Assembly (NCBI RefSeq): GCF_013033355.1
Contig: NZ_WQDY01000017.1
Coordinates: forward strand, 1-52,726
Reading direction: 5' to 3'
Origin: Ruegeria lacuscaerulensis
GTDB lineage: Bacteria > Pseudomonadota > Alphaproteobacteria > Rhodobacterales > Rhodobacteraceae
Length of the DNA: 52,726 nucleotides
Shown: piece by piece, positions 16,759-25,400 of the stretch
Position numbering within the stretch: the first letter of the stretch is position 1
Layout of the letters: every line of letters starts with the position of its first letter
The notes under the pieces: model-generated
What the model saw: only the letters and a program-made list of their open reading frames with translations
Databases searched by the model: none
What the model was told of the DNA's origin: nothing
Program-made: the position numbers and the translations under genes

Positions 16759-17859
16759 CTACAGGTCCAGCGTATAGCCTTCGATCATTTCAGGCGTCAC
16801 ATAGCCCAAGGAACCCGACATCATGTAGTCAAGTTGGATCTTGAAGACCCGCGCCGCATCTTTGTCGCGGTTGGCATATTTGAACCAGATCGGCACGGCG
16901 ACCTCGGTCATCAGCTCGACATCGTCCTGCGACAGGCGAGTGATCTCGGTGCCTTCCGCTTCGAATTTTTTCCAAGCTTCCTGGTCGGCGGCCTGAATGG
17001 CGGCGTGGTGCAAATCCGAATAGACGTGGGTTTCCATTTCCACGAATTCCTGCATCTGTGGGCTCAGCTTGTCCCACGCGGCCTTGCCCACGGTGATGTC
17101 CATGATGTCGACCGGCTGATAAACTGACATAAAGCCCGGAGGGCCCATGACGATATAGTCCGTCACCTGGCTGAAGCCCAAGGCGTGGTTCACGGCGGGG
17201 CCCACAAAGTCGGCCACGTCGATAGTGCCCTTTTCCAGCGCCGGGAAGATTTCCGAGCCCGGTAGAACGGTTGTCTCAGCACCCAGTTCCGAGAAAACCT
17301 CGGCAACCATACCGCCTGGCAGGCGCATCTTGCGGCCCGCGAAGTCGTCAACCGAGCGGATCGGAACCTTCGAGTGGATGATGTTCGGCCCGTGATGCAC
17401 CGGCCCCACAAAGTGCAGACCCTGACGGCCCAGCAGCTCGCGCGCGATGTCGATGCCGCCCAGACCATAATAGAACGTGTCGTATTCATGCGGCTGACGC
17501 AGCCCCAGCGGGTATGAGCTGAGGAAAACAGCGGCAGGGATGATGCCCTGATAGTAGATGGTGAACGGGTTGATAGCGTCCAGCACACCGTTCTTCACCG
17601 CGTCGGCCAGTTGGAAATCCCCAACCACGTCATTGGCGCCAAAGGCCTGGAAGGCCAGCTCACCGCCGGTTTTTTCTTCGATCGTAGCGCACCAGTCTTT
17701 GAACGTCTGTAACCCGATGCCCCCGGGCCAGGATGTCTGTATCTTCCAGGTGGTGGTTTCACCCGCTGCGGTCGCGATATGAGGGGCCGCCAGCGTGGCC
17801 GCACTTGCACCTGCAATAGTTCTAAACGCGCTGCGGCGCGTGATTAGCTTTTTGGTCAT
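16759..17859 (-). CDS. dctP: TRAP transporter substrate-binding protein (DctP/FcbT1-like)
   Basis: The 366-residue periplasmic protein starts with a twin-arginine-type signal (KLITRRSAFRTIAGASAATLAAP), suggesting export in folded form. The body fits the DctP fold: WKIQTSWPGGIGLQTFKDWCATIEEKTGG, then VPIRSVDDFAGRKMRLPG, where the conserved Arg (in KMRLPG) binds a carboxylate in this family, and QPVDIMDI. The closest group is the mannitol/chloroaromatic (FcbT1-like) TRAP binding proteins with a Tat signal. The ligand is probably a carboxylic acid, not identified. The start at 17859 is fixed by GGGAGGAAGAA. An upstream ATG at 17889 would add only a non-signal leader. Confidence 0.88.
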   Translation of the reverse strand: MTKKLITRRSAFRTIAGASAATLAAPHIATAAGETTTWKIQTSWPGGIGLQTFKDWCATIEEKTGGELAFQAFGANDVVGDFQLADAVKNGVLDAINPFTIYYQGIIPAAVFLSSYPLGLRQPHEYDTFYYGLGGIDIARELLGRQGLHFVGPVHHGPNIIHSKVPIRSVDDFAGRKMRLPGGMVAEVFSELGAETTVLPGSEIFPALEKGTIDVADFVGPAVNHALGFSQVTDYIVMGPPGFMSVYQPVDIMDITVGKAAWDKLSPQMQEFVEMETHVYSDLHHAAIQAADQEAWKKFEAEGTEITRLSQDDVELMTEVAVPIWFKYANRDKDAARVFKIQLDYMMSGSLGYVTPEMIEGYTLDL

Positions 17860-18135
17860 TTCTTCCTCCCATTGATCATCGCCATGCACGTGTCAGGCCA
17901 TGTCGATGCGAGGATAGCATAACCTGTGACCCAGAAATTGGTAATATTTTTTTTCCAATTAGCACTTTGCTCACTGTTGTGTGAAGAACTGAGGGCTTTG
18001 CTATCGATTACATTCGGGCATTCCGCCCGGCGTAGACGACGCGACCAATAGCTATGCCGAAAACGTGTGCGACAGTGTGGATTGGGTGTTTCGTTGCCGC
18101 TTGCCAAGTCTAAGGCCCCTGTATAACAGGGCACA

Positions 18136-18171
18136 TCCCGGTCGCAGCCTACCCGGGTAACAAAACAAGGG
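18136..18171 (+). promoter_or_regulatory. preQ1-I type riboswitch ahead of the queCDEF operon
   Basis: The leader shows the small preQ1 class I pattern. The stem is CCCGG (18137-18141) with CCGGG (18153-18157), around a loop TCGCAGCCTAC. The A-rich tail is TAACAAAACAAGGG, whose AAGG is also the likely ribosome site of queC, 8 bases before its ATG. The tail can form the pseudoknot with the loop, which would hide the ribosome site when preQ1 is bound and so turn translation down. The location before queuosine-precursor genes fits perfectly. The match was made by eye against the known consensus. Confidence 0.75.
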
Positions 18172-18179
18172 TTCAAAAT

Positions 18180-18881
18180 ATGAAAACGATCGTAATCTGC
18201 TCGGGCGGGCTGGATTCGGTATCTTTGGCGCATATGATTGCGCAGGATCACGAATTGGCGGGCCTGATCTCTTTCGACTACGGCCAGCGTCACCGCAAAG
18301 AGCTGGACTATGCTGCGCTTTGCGCGCTGCGCCTTGGCGTTCCCCATGACATCATCGACCTGCGCCCCGTTGGGGCGGTTCTGACCGGTTCGGCGCTGAC
18401 CGATGATGTGGATGTGCCTGACGGGCACTATGCCGAAGACAGCATGAAAGTGACCGTGGTGCCCAACCGCAATGCCATCATGCTGACCGTTGCATTCGGT
18501 GCCGCCGCCGCCCGTGGGGCGGATGCCGTGGCCACTGCAGTGCACGGTGGGGATCACTTTATCTATCCCGATTGTCGCCCCGCTTTCACCGAGGCTTTTG
18601 AAGCGATGCAGAAACTGGCGCTGGACGGCTATGCCGATGTCTCGCTGTTCACGCCGTTCGTCCATCGCAGCAAGGCCGACATCGTGACCGAGGGCGCGCG
18701 GGTGAATACCCCCTTTGCGCAGACATGGTCCTGTTACAAGGGTGGCGACAATCACTGCGGGCGCTGCGGTACCTGTGTCGAGCGGCGCGAGGCGTTCCAT
18801 CTGGCCGGTATTACTGACCCGACAACCTATGCCGATCCCGATTTCTGGGTGGCAGCCACGGCTGAAAAGGAAAGCGTCTGA
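18180..18881 (+). CDS. queC: 7-cyano-7-deazaguanine synthase QueC
   Basis: A 233-residue enzyme that turns 7-carboxy-7-deazaguanine into preQ0 with ATP and ammonia, a step in queuosine synthesis. The PP-loop SGGLDSVSLAH is at the N-terminus. The zinc-binding cysteines are near the C-terminus: CYKGGDNHCGRCGTCVERREAF (four Cys after TWS). The usual FPDYGQRH-type region reads FDYGQRHRKELD, and VVPNRNAIML is present. It is the first gene of the queCDEF operon, placed right after the preQ1 riboswitch, and its stop overlaps the queD start (TGATG). Confidence 0.95.
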   Translation: MKTIVICSGGLDSVSLAHMIAQDHELAGLISFDYGQRHRKELDYAALCALRLGVPHDIIDLRPVGAVLTGSALTDDVDVPDGHYAEDSMKVTVVPNRNAIMLTVAFGAAAARGADAVATAVHGGDHFIYPDCRPAFTEAFEAMQKLALDGYADVSLFTPFVHRSKADIVTEGARVNTPFAQTWSCYKGGDNHCGRCGTCVERREAFHLAGITDPTTYADPDFWVAATAEKESV

Positions 18882-19234
18882 TGTACCGGATTACCAAGGA
18901 ATTCCACTTTTCTGCCTCGCACCAGCTGAGCCATCTGCCCGACGATCACCAATGCGCGCGGATGCACGGTCACAATTACATCGTCGAGGTTGAACTGGCT
19001 GCCAAGGACCTGAACGCCGACGGGTTTGTCCGAGACTATGGCGAGCTGAAGCCGCTCAAGACCTATATCGATGAGACGTTTGATCATCGCCACCTGAATG
19101 ATGTGATGAATATCCTGACCACGGCTGAAAACATGGCGCGTCATTTCTATGACTGGTGTGCTGCACGTTGGCCGGAAACCGCCGCCGTTCGGGTCAGTGA
19201 AACGCCGAAAACATGGGCCGAGTATCGCCCATGA
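18881..19234 (+). CDS. queD: 6-carboxytetrahydropterin synthase QueD
   Basis: A 117-residue member of the PTPS/QueD family that makes 6-carboxy-5,6,7,8-tetrahydropterin from dihydroneopterin triphosphate. Zinc-binding His residues are in SASHQLSH and MHGHNY; the catalytic Cys is in HQCARMHGH. A further conserved HxHLND (FDHRHLNDV) and the C-terminal Glu (VRVSETP) are present. Start overlaps the queC stop and its stop overlaps the queE start (ATGA), so translation is coupled. Confidence 0.94.
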   Translation: MYRITKEFHFSASHQLSHLPDDHQCARMHGHNYIVEVELAAKDLNADGFVRDYGELKPLKTYIDETFDHRHLNDVMNILTTAENMARHFYDWCAARWPETAAVRVSETPKTWAEYRP

Positions 19235-19941
19235 ATCGCCTGCGCATTGCCGAGATTTTCGGCCCCACGATTCAGGGCGAAGGCGCGCTGATCGGTGAAC
19301 CAACTGTATTCGTGCGTACCGGCGGATGCGATTACCGATGCAGTTGGTGCGACAGCCTGCACGCGGTTGATACTGCCTATCGCCATGACTGGGCGGCGAT
19401 GACCACGAATGCGGTCTGGAGCCGGGTGCGCGACCTGTCGGGCGGGCGGCCTTTGACCGTGTCGCTGTCGGGTGGCAACCCGGCCATTCAGGACTTTGCC
19501 CCTCTGATCGCGTTGGGACGGACAGAGGGTTATCGGTTCGCCTGCGAGACGCAGGGCTCCATCGCAAAACCGTGGTTCAGCGAACTGGATACGCTGGTTC
19601 TTAGTCCCAAACCGCCCTCCAGCGGGGAGACGGTAGATTGGGCTGCGTTCGACGCCTGCTTGTTGGCTGCTGGAAACGGCCCCAAAACAGTGATGAAAAT
19701 CGTGATCTTTGACGAACGTGACTACGCTTGGGCCCGTGCCGCGGCGGATTGCTATCCGGCGCTGCCACTGTATCTACAGCCGGGCAATGAGACGGTCGAC
19801 CCCACTCAGCCTGTCGATCCGCAAATCCTGTCGGACCGGCTGTTGTGGCTGGTCGATAAAGTCACCGCAGATGGCTGGTTCACCCCTCGGGTGCTGCCGC
19901 AACTGCATGTCCTTTTGTGGGGCAACAAACGCGGGGTCTGA
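19231..19941 (+). CDS. queE: 7-carboxy-7-deazaguanine synthase QueE
   Basis: A 236-residue radical SAM enzyme forming the 7-deazaguanine ring from 6-carboxytetrahydropterin. The iron-sulfur motif is CDYRCSWCDS (C-x3-C-x2-C), preceded by IFGPTIQGEGALIG, the QueE hallmark. A SAM-binding SLSGGNPAIQ follows. ATG at 19231 makes an ATGA overlap with the queD stop; the in-frame start at 19213 would lie inside queD and is less likely. Third gene of the operon. Confidence 0.94.
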   Translation: MNRLRIAEIFGPTIQGEGALIGEPTVFVRTGGCDYRCSWCDSLHAVDTAYRHDWAAMTTNAVWSRVRDLSGGRPLTVSLSGGNPAIQDFAPLIALGRTEGYRFACETQGSIAKPWFSELDTLVLSPKPPSSGETVDWAAFDACLLAAGNGPKTVMKIVIFDERDYAWARAAADCYPALPLYLQPGNETVDPTQPVDPQILSDRLLWLVDKVTADGWFTPRVLPQLHVLLWGNKRGV

Positions 19942-19961
19942 AACCCCATCTGGAGAAGACA

Positions 19962-20423
19962 ATGGAAACCATCTACAGCGATCTGACCCAATTGGGCGGG
20001 AAAACCGAACTGCCTACCTCGCCCGAGGCGGCAGAACTGGAACGGGTACAGAACCCGCAGGCCGATATCGACTATTGCGTGCGGTTCACTGCGCCCGAGT
20101 TTACCTCGCTGTGTCCGATGACGGGGCAGCCGGATTTCGCGCACTTGGTGATCGACTATGTGCCCGGTGATTGGCTGGTTGAATCAAAATCGTTGAAGCT
20201 GTTTCTGGGCTCGTTCCGCAATCACGGTGCGTTTCATGAAGACTGCACAGTATCCATCGCACGTCGTTTGGTTGATTTTCTGAACCCGCGCTGGCTGCGG
20301 ATTGGTGGGTACTGGTATCCGCGCGGCGGCATCCCCATTGACGTATTCTGGCAGACCGGAGCCACTCCAAACCATGTCTGGATTCCCGATCAAGGCGTGC
20401 CTCCTTATCGCGGACGCGGCTAG
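19962..20423 (+). CDS. queF: NADPH-dependent 7-cyano-7-deazaguanine reductase QueF
   Basis: A 153-residue, single-domain (YkvM-type) QueF that reduces preQ0 to preQ1 with NADPH. The nucleophile Cys is in FTSLCPMTGQPDFA and the substrate Glu in VESKSLKLFLGSFRNHG. ATG at 19962 has TGGAGA at the right distance and lies 20 bases after queE; an upstream start at 19917 overlaps queE. As the last gene, it completes preQ1 synthesis, the ligand of the upstream riboswitch, and so closes a feedback loop. Confidence 0.94.
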   Translation: METIYSDLTQLGGKTELPTSPEAAELERVQNPQADIDYCVRFTAPEFTSLCPMTGQPDFAHLVIDYVPGDWLVESKSLKLFLGSFRNHGAFHEDCTVSIARRLVDFLNPRWLRIGGYWYPRGGIPIDVFWQTGATPNHVWIPDQGVPPYRGRG

Positions 20424-20434
20424 TTGCCAGACAC

Positions 20435-20466
20435 GCGCCACGGAATACCCAAGCGCTCCGTGGCGC
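20435..20466 (+). terminator. Terminator-like hairpin after queF
   Basis: A perfect 10-base stem (GCGCCACGGA with TCCGTGGCGC) around a 12-base loop. Only a weak T-rich tail (TTGTACT) follows. It lies between queF and the convergent LysR gene and may serve both strands. Confidence 0.7.
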
Positions 20467-20482
20467 TTGTACTCCTGAGAAT

Positions 20483-21364
20483 TCACAGCGTGGTTGTGGC
20501 TAGACGATCCAGATGGCTGTCAATAATGCTTAGAACTCGACGCAGATTTGCCGCAGGCTCAGCCTGGTTTAGGCGATGAATATAGAATTGACCGAAAGGT
20601 TTGAGCCTATCGTCAATGTAGTGCAGGTCACTGGCCACAGGTAGATTGTGAAGAAAGATATCCCCTACATACCCCAACCCAACGCCAGCTTGCACCGCAT
20701 TCAGATAGTTGCTCAGGTTTTGAGTCTGGTAGATCGGCCGAAACCTGTATGATGATTTTTCGAAATACGCCGAGAAAATCTGCGCCGGCTGCCATTGTTC
20801 GTGCCAACCAACGATAGGGACAATGGGACGCGCCAGAAGGTCATCTACATCGACAGACTTGGCCGCGACCCAGCGAACGTCAAATGGCCAACTTTTTTGG
20901 GTCAGCGGGCTGGGCACCTCACGATTGCAAACATAGCACGCATCCAAATTGCCCTTTTCCACGGAAGCCAGCAGGTTTTCCGTGTCATCTGTCGAGATTG
21001 AAAGTGTCGTGTCAGCCCGGCCCAAACCGAGGCTTGCGATCGCTGAGCTCGAGCACAAGTTTTCCAGGCTGGCGGACACACCGATCCGGATGACTTTCCC
21101 GACTTGGGTTTGCGTCAGAACCGAGATCTGATCCAACTCATTCTGGATCGAAAGGCATCGTTGATACAACAGCTCGGCCTGCGCGGTCAGCCCCGAGTGC
21201 GGTGTCTTATCCTTGAACAGTGCAAATCCAACTTGATTTTCCAGCAAGCGAATCCGATTGCTGATCGTAGGCTGAGACCGTCGGAGCATCTTTGCGGTTT
21301 CTGAATATGACTTCACCTGACACAAGGTCACAAACGCTTTTACGAGGTCAGTCGATATTGGCAT
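20483..21364 (-). CDS. LysR-family transcription regulator
   Basis: A 293-residue LysR regulator. The N-terminal helix-turn-helix is LVKAFVTLCQVKSYSETAKMLRRSQPTISNRIRLLENQVG; the rest is a two-lobe effector-binding domain. The start has an AGGAAAT ribosome site. It is divergent from the RTX operon across an AT-rich intergenic region of about 490 bases, so it is a natural candidate regulator of that operon. It could also act elsewhere. The effector is not known. Its codon use looks slightly different from its neighbours (more AT-ending codons), as for the RTX acyltransferase gene. Confidence 0.87.
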   Translation of the reverse strand: MPISTDLVKAFVTLCQVKSYSETAKMLRRSQPTISNRIRLLENQVGFALFKDKTPHSGLTAQAELLYQRCLSIQNELDQISVLTQTQVGKVIRIGVSASLENLCSSSAIASLGLGRADTTLSISTDDTENLLASVEKGNLDACYVCNREVPSPLTQKSWPFDVRWVAAKSVDVDDLLARPIVPIVGWHEQWQPAQIFSAYFEKSSYRFRPIYQTQNLSNYLNAVQAGVGLGYVGDIFLHNLPVASDLHYIDDRLKPFGQFYIHRLNQAEPAANLRRVLSIIDSHLDRLATTTL

Positions 21365-21854
21365 CTTTTTATTTCCTGATAGGGATGTGATCTAAAAAGA
21401 CGAATCAAAAAAACATTTTGATATTATGAGTAAAACTATGCGGTATTGTGTTCATGTCTTTCTCCATCCCAATTACGCTAATATAGTTCCAAAAAAAATG
21501 ATCCTTTTTTCTTTTCAAGGAAGCGGTCAATATAGCCCTAAAACAGATCAAACTACTTTGCGCAAATAAATAAACACGCGAGAACCAATATATATTCACG
21601 TGCAATCGAAAAAAAATTCAAAATAATTATAAACATAAACTTATCATACAGTTAGACTGCAACTCCTCCGAGCCGGAAAGCAAAGACAAGCAAAGTTTTT
21701 GATGTCTGGGGCTGGGTTAAAGTTTTTTCAATACCTCATTCAACTTTCGAATTTGACTGCTGCAGTTGCTTCGTAAAGTCTTGCCTAAAATCTACGCCAC
21801 TTTTCTTTCACAAAGTTGTGGAGAGCATATGTGGTCACCTGGGTGGAGAAGAAG
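21365..21854. promoter_or_regulatory. AT-rich intergenic region between LysR gene and RTX operon
   Basis: These 490 bases are strikingly richer in A and T than the rest of the window, with runs such as AAAAAAAATTCAAAATAATTATAAAC near 21609 and AAAAAAAT near 21490. No credible protein gene is visible on either strand. It must hold the promoters for the LysR gene and for the acyltransferase/giant protein operon. A possible -10 (TATATT) lies near 21590. AT-rich upstream DNA of this sort often binds H-NS-like proteins or marks acquired genes; both are inference. Confidence 0.55.
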
Positions 21855-22409
21855 ATGACGGTTATGCAGAATATGAACCAGCACAGAGATGGTGAAATAA
21901 CTGCTTATTCTTCAAATGAAGGACCGTCTTTAATTAGCGGTTCCAATTCGAATGCGGCGGGAAAATACGGCGAGAACGAGAGATTTAAATGCCAGCAAAT
22001 TGGAGAGATTTGCTTGGTATTGTCCCGTTCGCCCCACTACGCACGGATGCCCCTTCGGCACTTGGGTGAACGTTTCCTCTTTCCGATGAGCATTGGTCAA
22101 GGTCGTATTTTTAAGGATCGGAATGGAAAGCCATTTGGCATTCTGAGTTACGCCTGGTTGTCCGATGAGTTGAGCGAAAAAATGAGGCACCAGGGGCCGT
22201 TTGAGCTGCGGCCTGAGGATTGGAATTCGGGCAGTAACCTTTGGTTTATGGAATTCGCAGCGCCTTATGGGGGTACTCGAAAAATGACTCGGGTGATGCA
22301 TGACTTCGTGCGCGACACGTTTCCCGACGTTCAGTTTGTTTTGGCGCACAGAGTTAAAAATCAAGGGCGCGATATCCGCGTCGCCAAGTTCCACATCATT
22401 CGAAACTAA
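21855..22409 (+). CDS. RTX-toxin-type lysine acyltransferase (HlyC/RtxC family)
   Basis: A 184-residue cytosolic protein of the HlyC family, which moves a fatty acyl group from acyl carrier protein to lysines of an RTX protein. Family landmarks line up: SPHYARMPL (catalytic His, H61), FGILSYAWLSDE, and EDWNSGSNLWFMEFAAPYG. In E. coli HlyC the last motif carries the catalytic Asp92 (FIDWIAPFG). Here that place holds Glu (E133), a change worth testing. The N-terminal 45 residues are an unrelated polar leader. ATG at 21855 has TGGAGAAGAAG; a TTG at 21816 is less likely. The next gene, 78 bases on, is the giant secreted protein, the expected substrate. Confidence 0.85.
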   Translation: MTVMQNMNQHRDGEITAYSSNEGPSLISGSNSNAAGKYGENERFKCQQIGEICLVLSRSPHYARMPLRHLGERFLFPMSIGQGRIFKDRNGKPFGILSYAWLSDELSEKMRHQGPFELRPEDWNSGSNLWFMEFAAPYGGTRKMTRVMHDFVRDTFPDVQFVLAHRVKNQGRDIRVAKFHIIRN

Positions 22410-22487
22410 ACAACACACCACGGACACGGCCTGGCTGCGGTGATGCTGCTCACCCGTCCAGAGCGTTAAGAAAAGGGATACGGTATA

Positions 22488-25400
22488 ATGGGTTCTTCCT
22501 ACGAGTCATTCTACAGCACGACCTACGACAACGGCCGCTACGCGCATATCGACGACGTGGGCGATATTTATGTTGAACACTACGGCAGCAACAGCACCAT
22601 CAGGATCACCAACACTTTCGACATCGAGAACCTGATCATCCATGGTGACAACAACATCATCTATCTGGATGATGTTGAATACATTTACAATTTTGACGCC
22701 CGGGGCAACAACCTGGACATTGATATCAGCCGTATTCGTGAAGATAATATCTCGCAGGCCGACGCCAATATCGAGCTGTGGACATCGGGGTCTGACGTTA
22801 ACCTTGTGGACGGCTTCAACCTGGAGCTGTGGTTTCATGACAATGGCGCCAATGGGAACAACAATATCAGTATTGTCGACTTCTGGAATATCGATGTCGA
22901 CCTTTGGGGCAACAATAACTCTCTATATGCTTACGACGTTGATGATGTATGGCTGGATGCCTATGGGGGTGGACAGACGATTACCATCATCGACGCCTTC
23001 GATATCGAACGCCTCTATATCTCGGGCGGTGACAACTATGTTTACCTTAACGATGTAGAGTTTGTGACTGTTGATATTCGCGGCGGCAACAACACCTTGA
23101 ATCTATATAACGTCGCTGAGAACGGGATCTCGTTTGCAAATTCTGACGTTGATATCTACGGCGGCAGCAACACCCTGAACGTAGACGATATCTTTGACCT
23201 AGACTTGGATATTCGCGGCGGGTTCAACACCATCAGTGTCAACAACGCCACCGATATTGACATCAACTCCCACGGCTATGGCGAAAACAACATCACATTG
23301 ACCGATGTGGATGACGTGGCGCTGCATTTGGTCGGACGCAACACCACCCGTATTCACTCGACAGCCGAGTTCAGCGCCGATATCACCGTGCATGGCGGTA
23401 CCGGAACGAACCACATCACCACTGCGGGCGGGTTCGAGGCGACAGTCAACACCTATGGCAATACCGATGATACTGTCATTGCAGGGGCTGGTGGATCTTA
23501 TATCTACACGCATGGCGGGAACGACTATATCGACTCGACCGGAGCGTTTAAGATCAATGTCTATGCAGGGGCAGGCGACGACACGATCATTGCCCGTGGA
23601 GCGGATGCCTATATTGATGCAGGCAGCGGCAACAACACGATTACCGCCAGTGGGGTCGGTGTGGGCGTTGTTGCCGGGTCGGGAAATGACACGCTGACAG
23701 TTGATGCCGCCATCGGTTACGCCAGCCTTGGCGATGGTCACAACACAGTGAATTTCAACGTGGGGGTTGGCTCGGTCACGGTTGGGTCCGGCGACGACAC
23801 AATCAACGTCAACGCGGCAGGTGCTGCGATCAACGCGGGCGAAGGCAACAACACCATTCGTTTCAACGGCTTTGCCGGGGATATATCGGTGGGCAGCGGC
23901 AATGATACGGTTCACGTCAACGCAGCGGGTGTCCGCCTGAATGCTGGCGAAGGGGATAACTCGATCCATTTCAACGGGTTTGCGGGCGATATCACCGTTG
24001 GTGGGGGCAACGACAGAATCTATGTGAACGCTGTGGGTGTCGGCATTGACGCCGGTGAGGGCAACAACCATTTCGACGTGCGCGCGTTGGGGGCAAACCT
24101 GACTGCAGGCAGCGGGAATGACAGCGCTTATGTTGGTGCCGCTGTTGGTGTTCTGGATTTGGGTGAGGGCAACAATACGATCGAGTTGCACGCCATCGGA
24201 GGATCTATCCGAGTCGGGTCTGGCGACGACACGATCCTTGCGCGGGTGGTCGGAGCCTCGATCGATGCAGGTCATGGGAACAACCTCTTTGACGTTCAAG
24301 CCGCGGGCGCAAGCCTGACTGCGGGCGATGGCGACGACACCGCGTTTGTTGGGGCTGCTGTTGGCTTGCTGAACCTGGGCGGGGGGAACAACGTTGTCGA
24401 ACTGAATGCAGTTGGTGGCAACATCACGGTAGGCGATGGCGACGACACATTCGTAGTCAACGCTTTGGGCGCGGATCTGAACGCGGGCAACGGTGACAAT
24501 ATCATCACCGCAAAGGGCTTTGGCTTTTCGGCGGAAACCGGGTCAGGCAATGACCGTATCTGGTCCTTGGGCGTAGGCGGACAAGAAATTGACAGCGGTG
24601 ATGGCAATGACATTGTCACCGCCTATGGCGGAGTCAACGTGGTCCATGCCGGGCATGGCCACAATCAGGTCGAGGTCGCGGGTGGCCTGAACGTCGTACA
24701 AGCAGGCTACGGCAACAACGTGATCGACGCTTATGGCGGCGCAAACGTGGTTCTGTCGGGCCACGGCAACAACGATGTAGACGCCTTTGGCGGCGCCAAT
24801 GCCGTTTTCCTTGGGGATGGAGACAACGAAGTCGTCGCCGGCGGTGGCCTCAACATCATCGCGGTAGGGGATGGTGAAAACAACATCTTCGCCGCAGGGG
24901 GTCTGAACATCATCCTCGCGGGCAACGGAGATTCCAGCCTGAACACTCGCGCGCAGGCGGTCACCAATTCGGATCGCGGCGCAAATCTGGTCGAGAACGG
25001 CTCGTTCGAGCTTGGCACCGATATCGGAACCGGTATCTCTTTCCGCGTCCCTGAAGGTTGGACGCAATCCTTCGGCCAGTTGGAAATTCACGACACTTCG
25101 ATCTTTAACGATCAGGTCAGCCCGTATGGGTTCTCAGCTTCGGGCAGCGGACGGCACATTCTGGAACTGGACGGCACGCGGAACTCGGGTGTGTACCAGG
25201 ATATCGACACCCGCGGCGGGGCAACCTACGAGATCACGCTCAGCTATCGCGGGACGACCACCGTGTCGGTGGAAAGCAACACGATCGAAGTCTGGTGGGA
25301 TGGCGAAAAGGTTGGCGAGATCGCCTCAACCCATACCGATTGGCGCGACTATTCCTTTGCGGTCACTGGCGCCGACACCTCGCGGCTGGAACTGCGCGCA

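Noticed and set aside
17856..18800. Minus-strand frame of 314 residues over queC
   Set aside because: It lies opposite a certain queC gene and across the riboswitch, with no recognisable domain.
23199..24299. Long antisense frame (366 residues) opposite the giant gene
   Set aside because: It mirrors the repeat structure of the plus strand, with no ribosome site or known domain; long shadow frames are expected opposite a Gly/Asp/Asn-rich repetitive gene.
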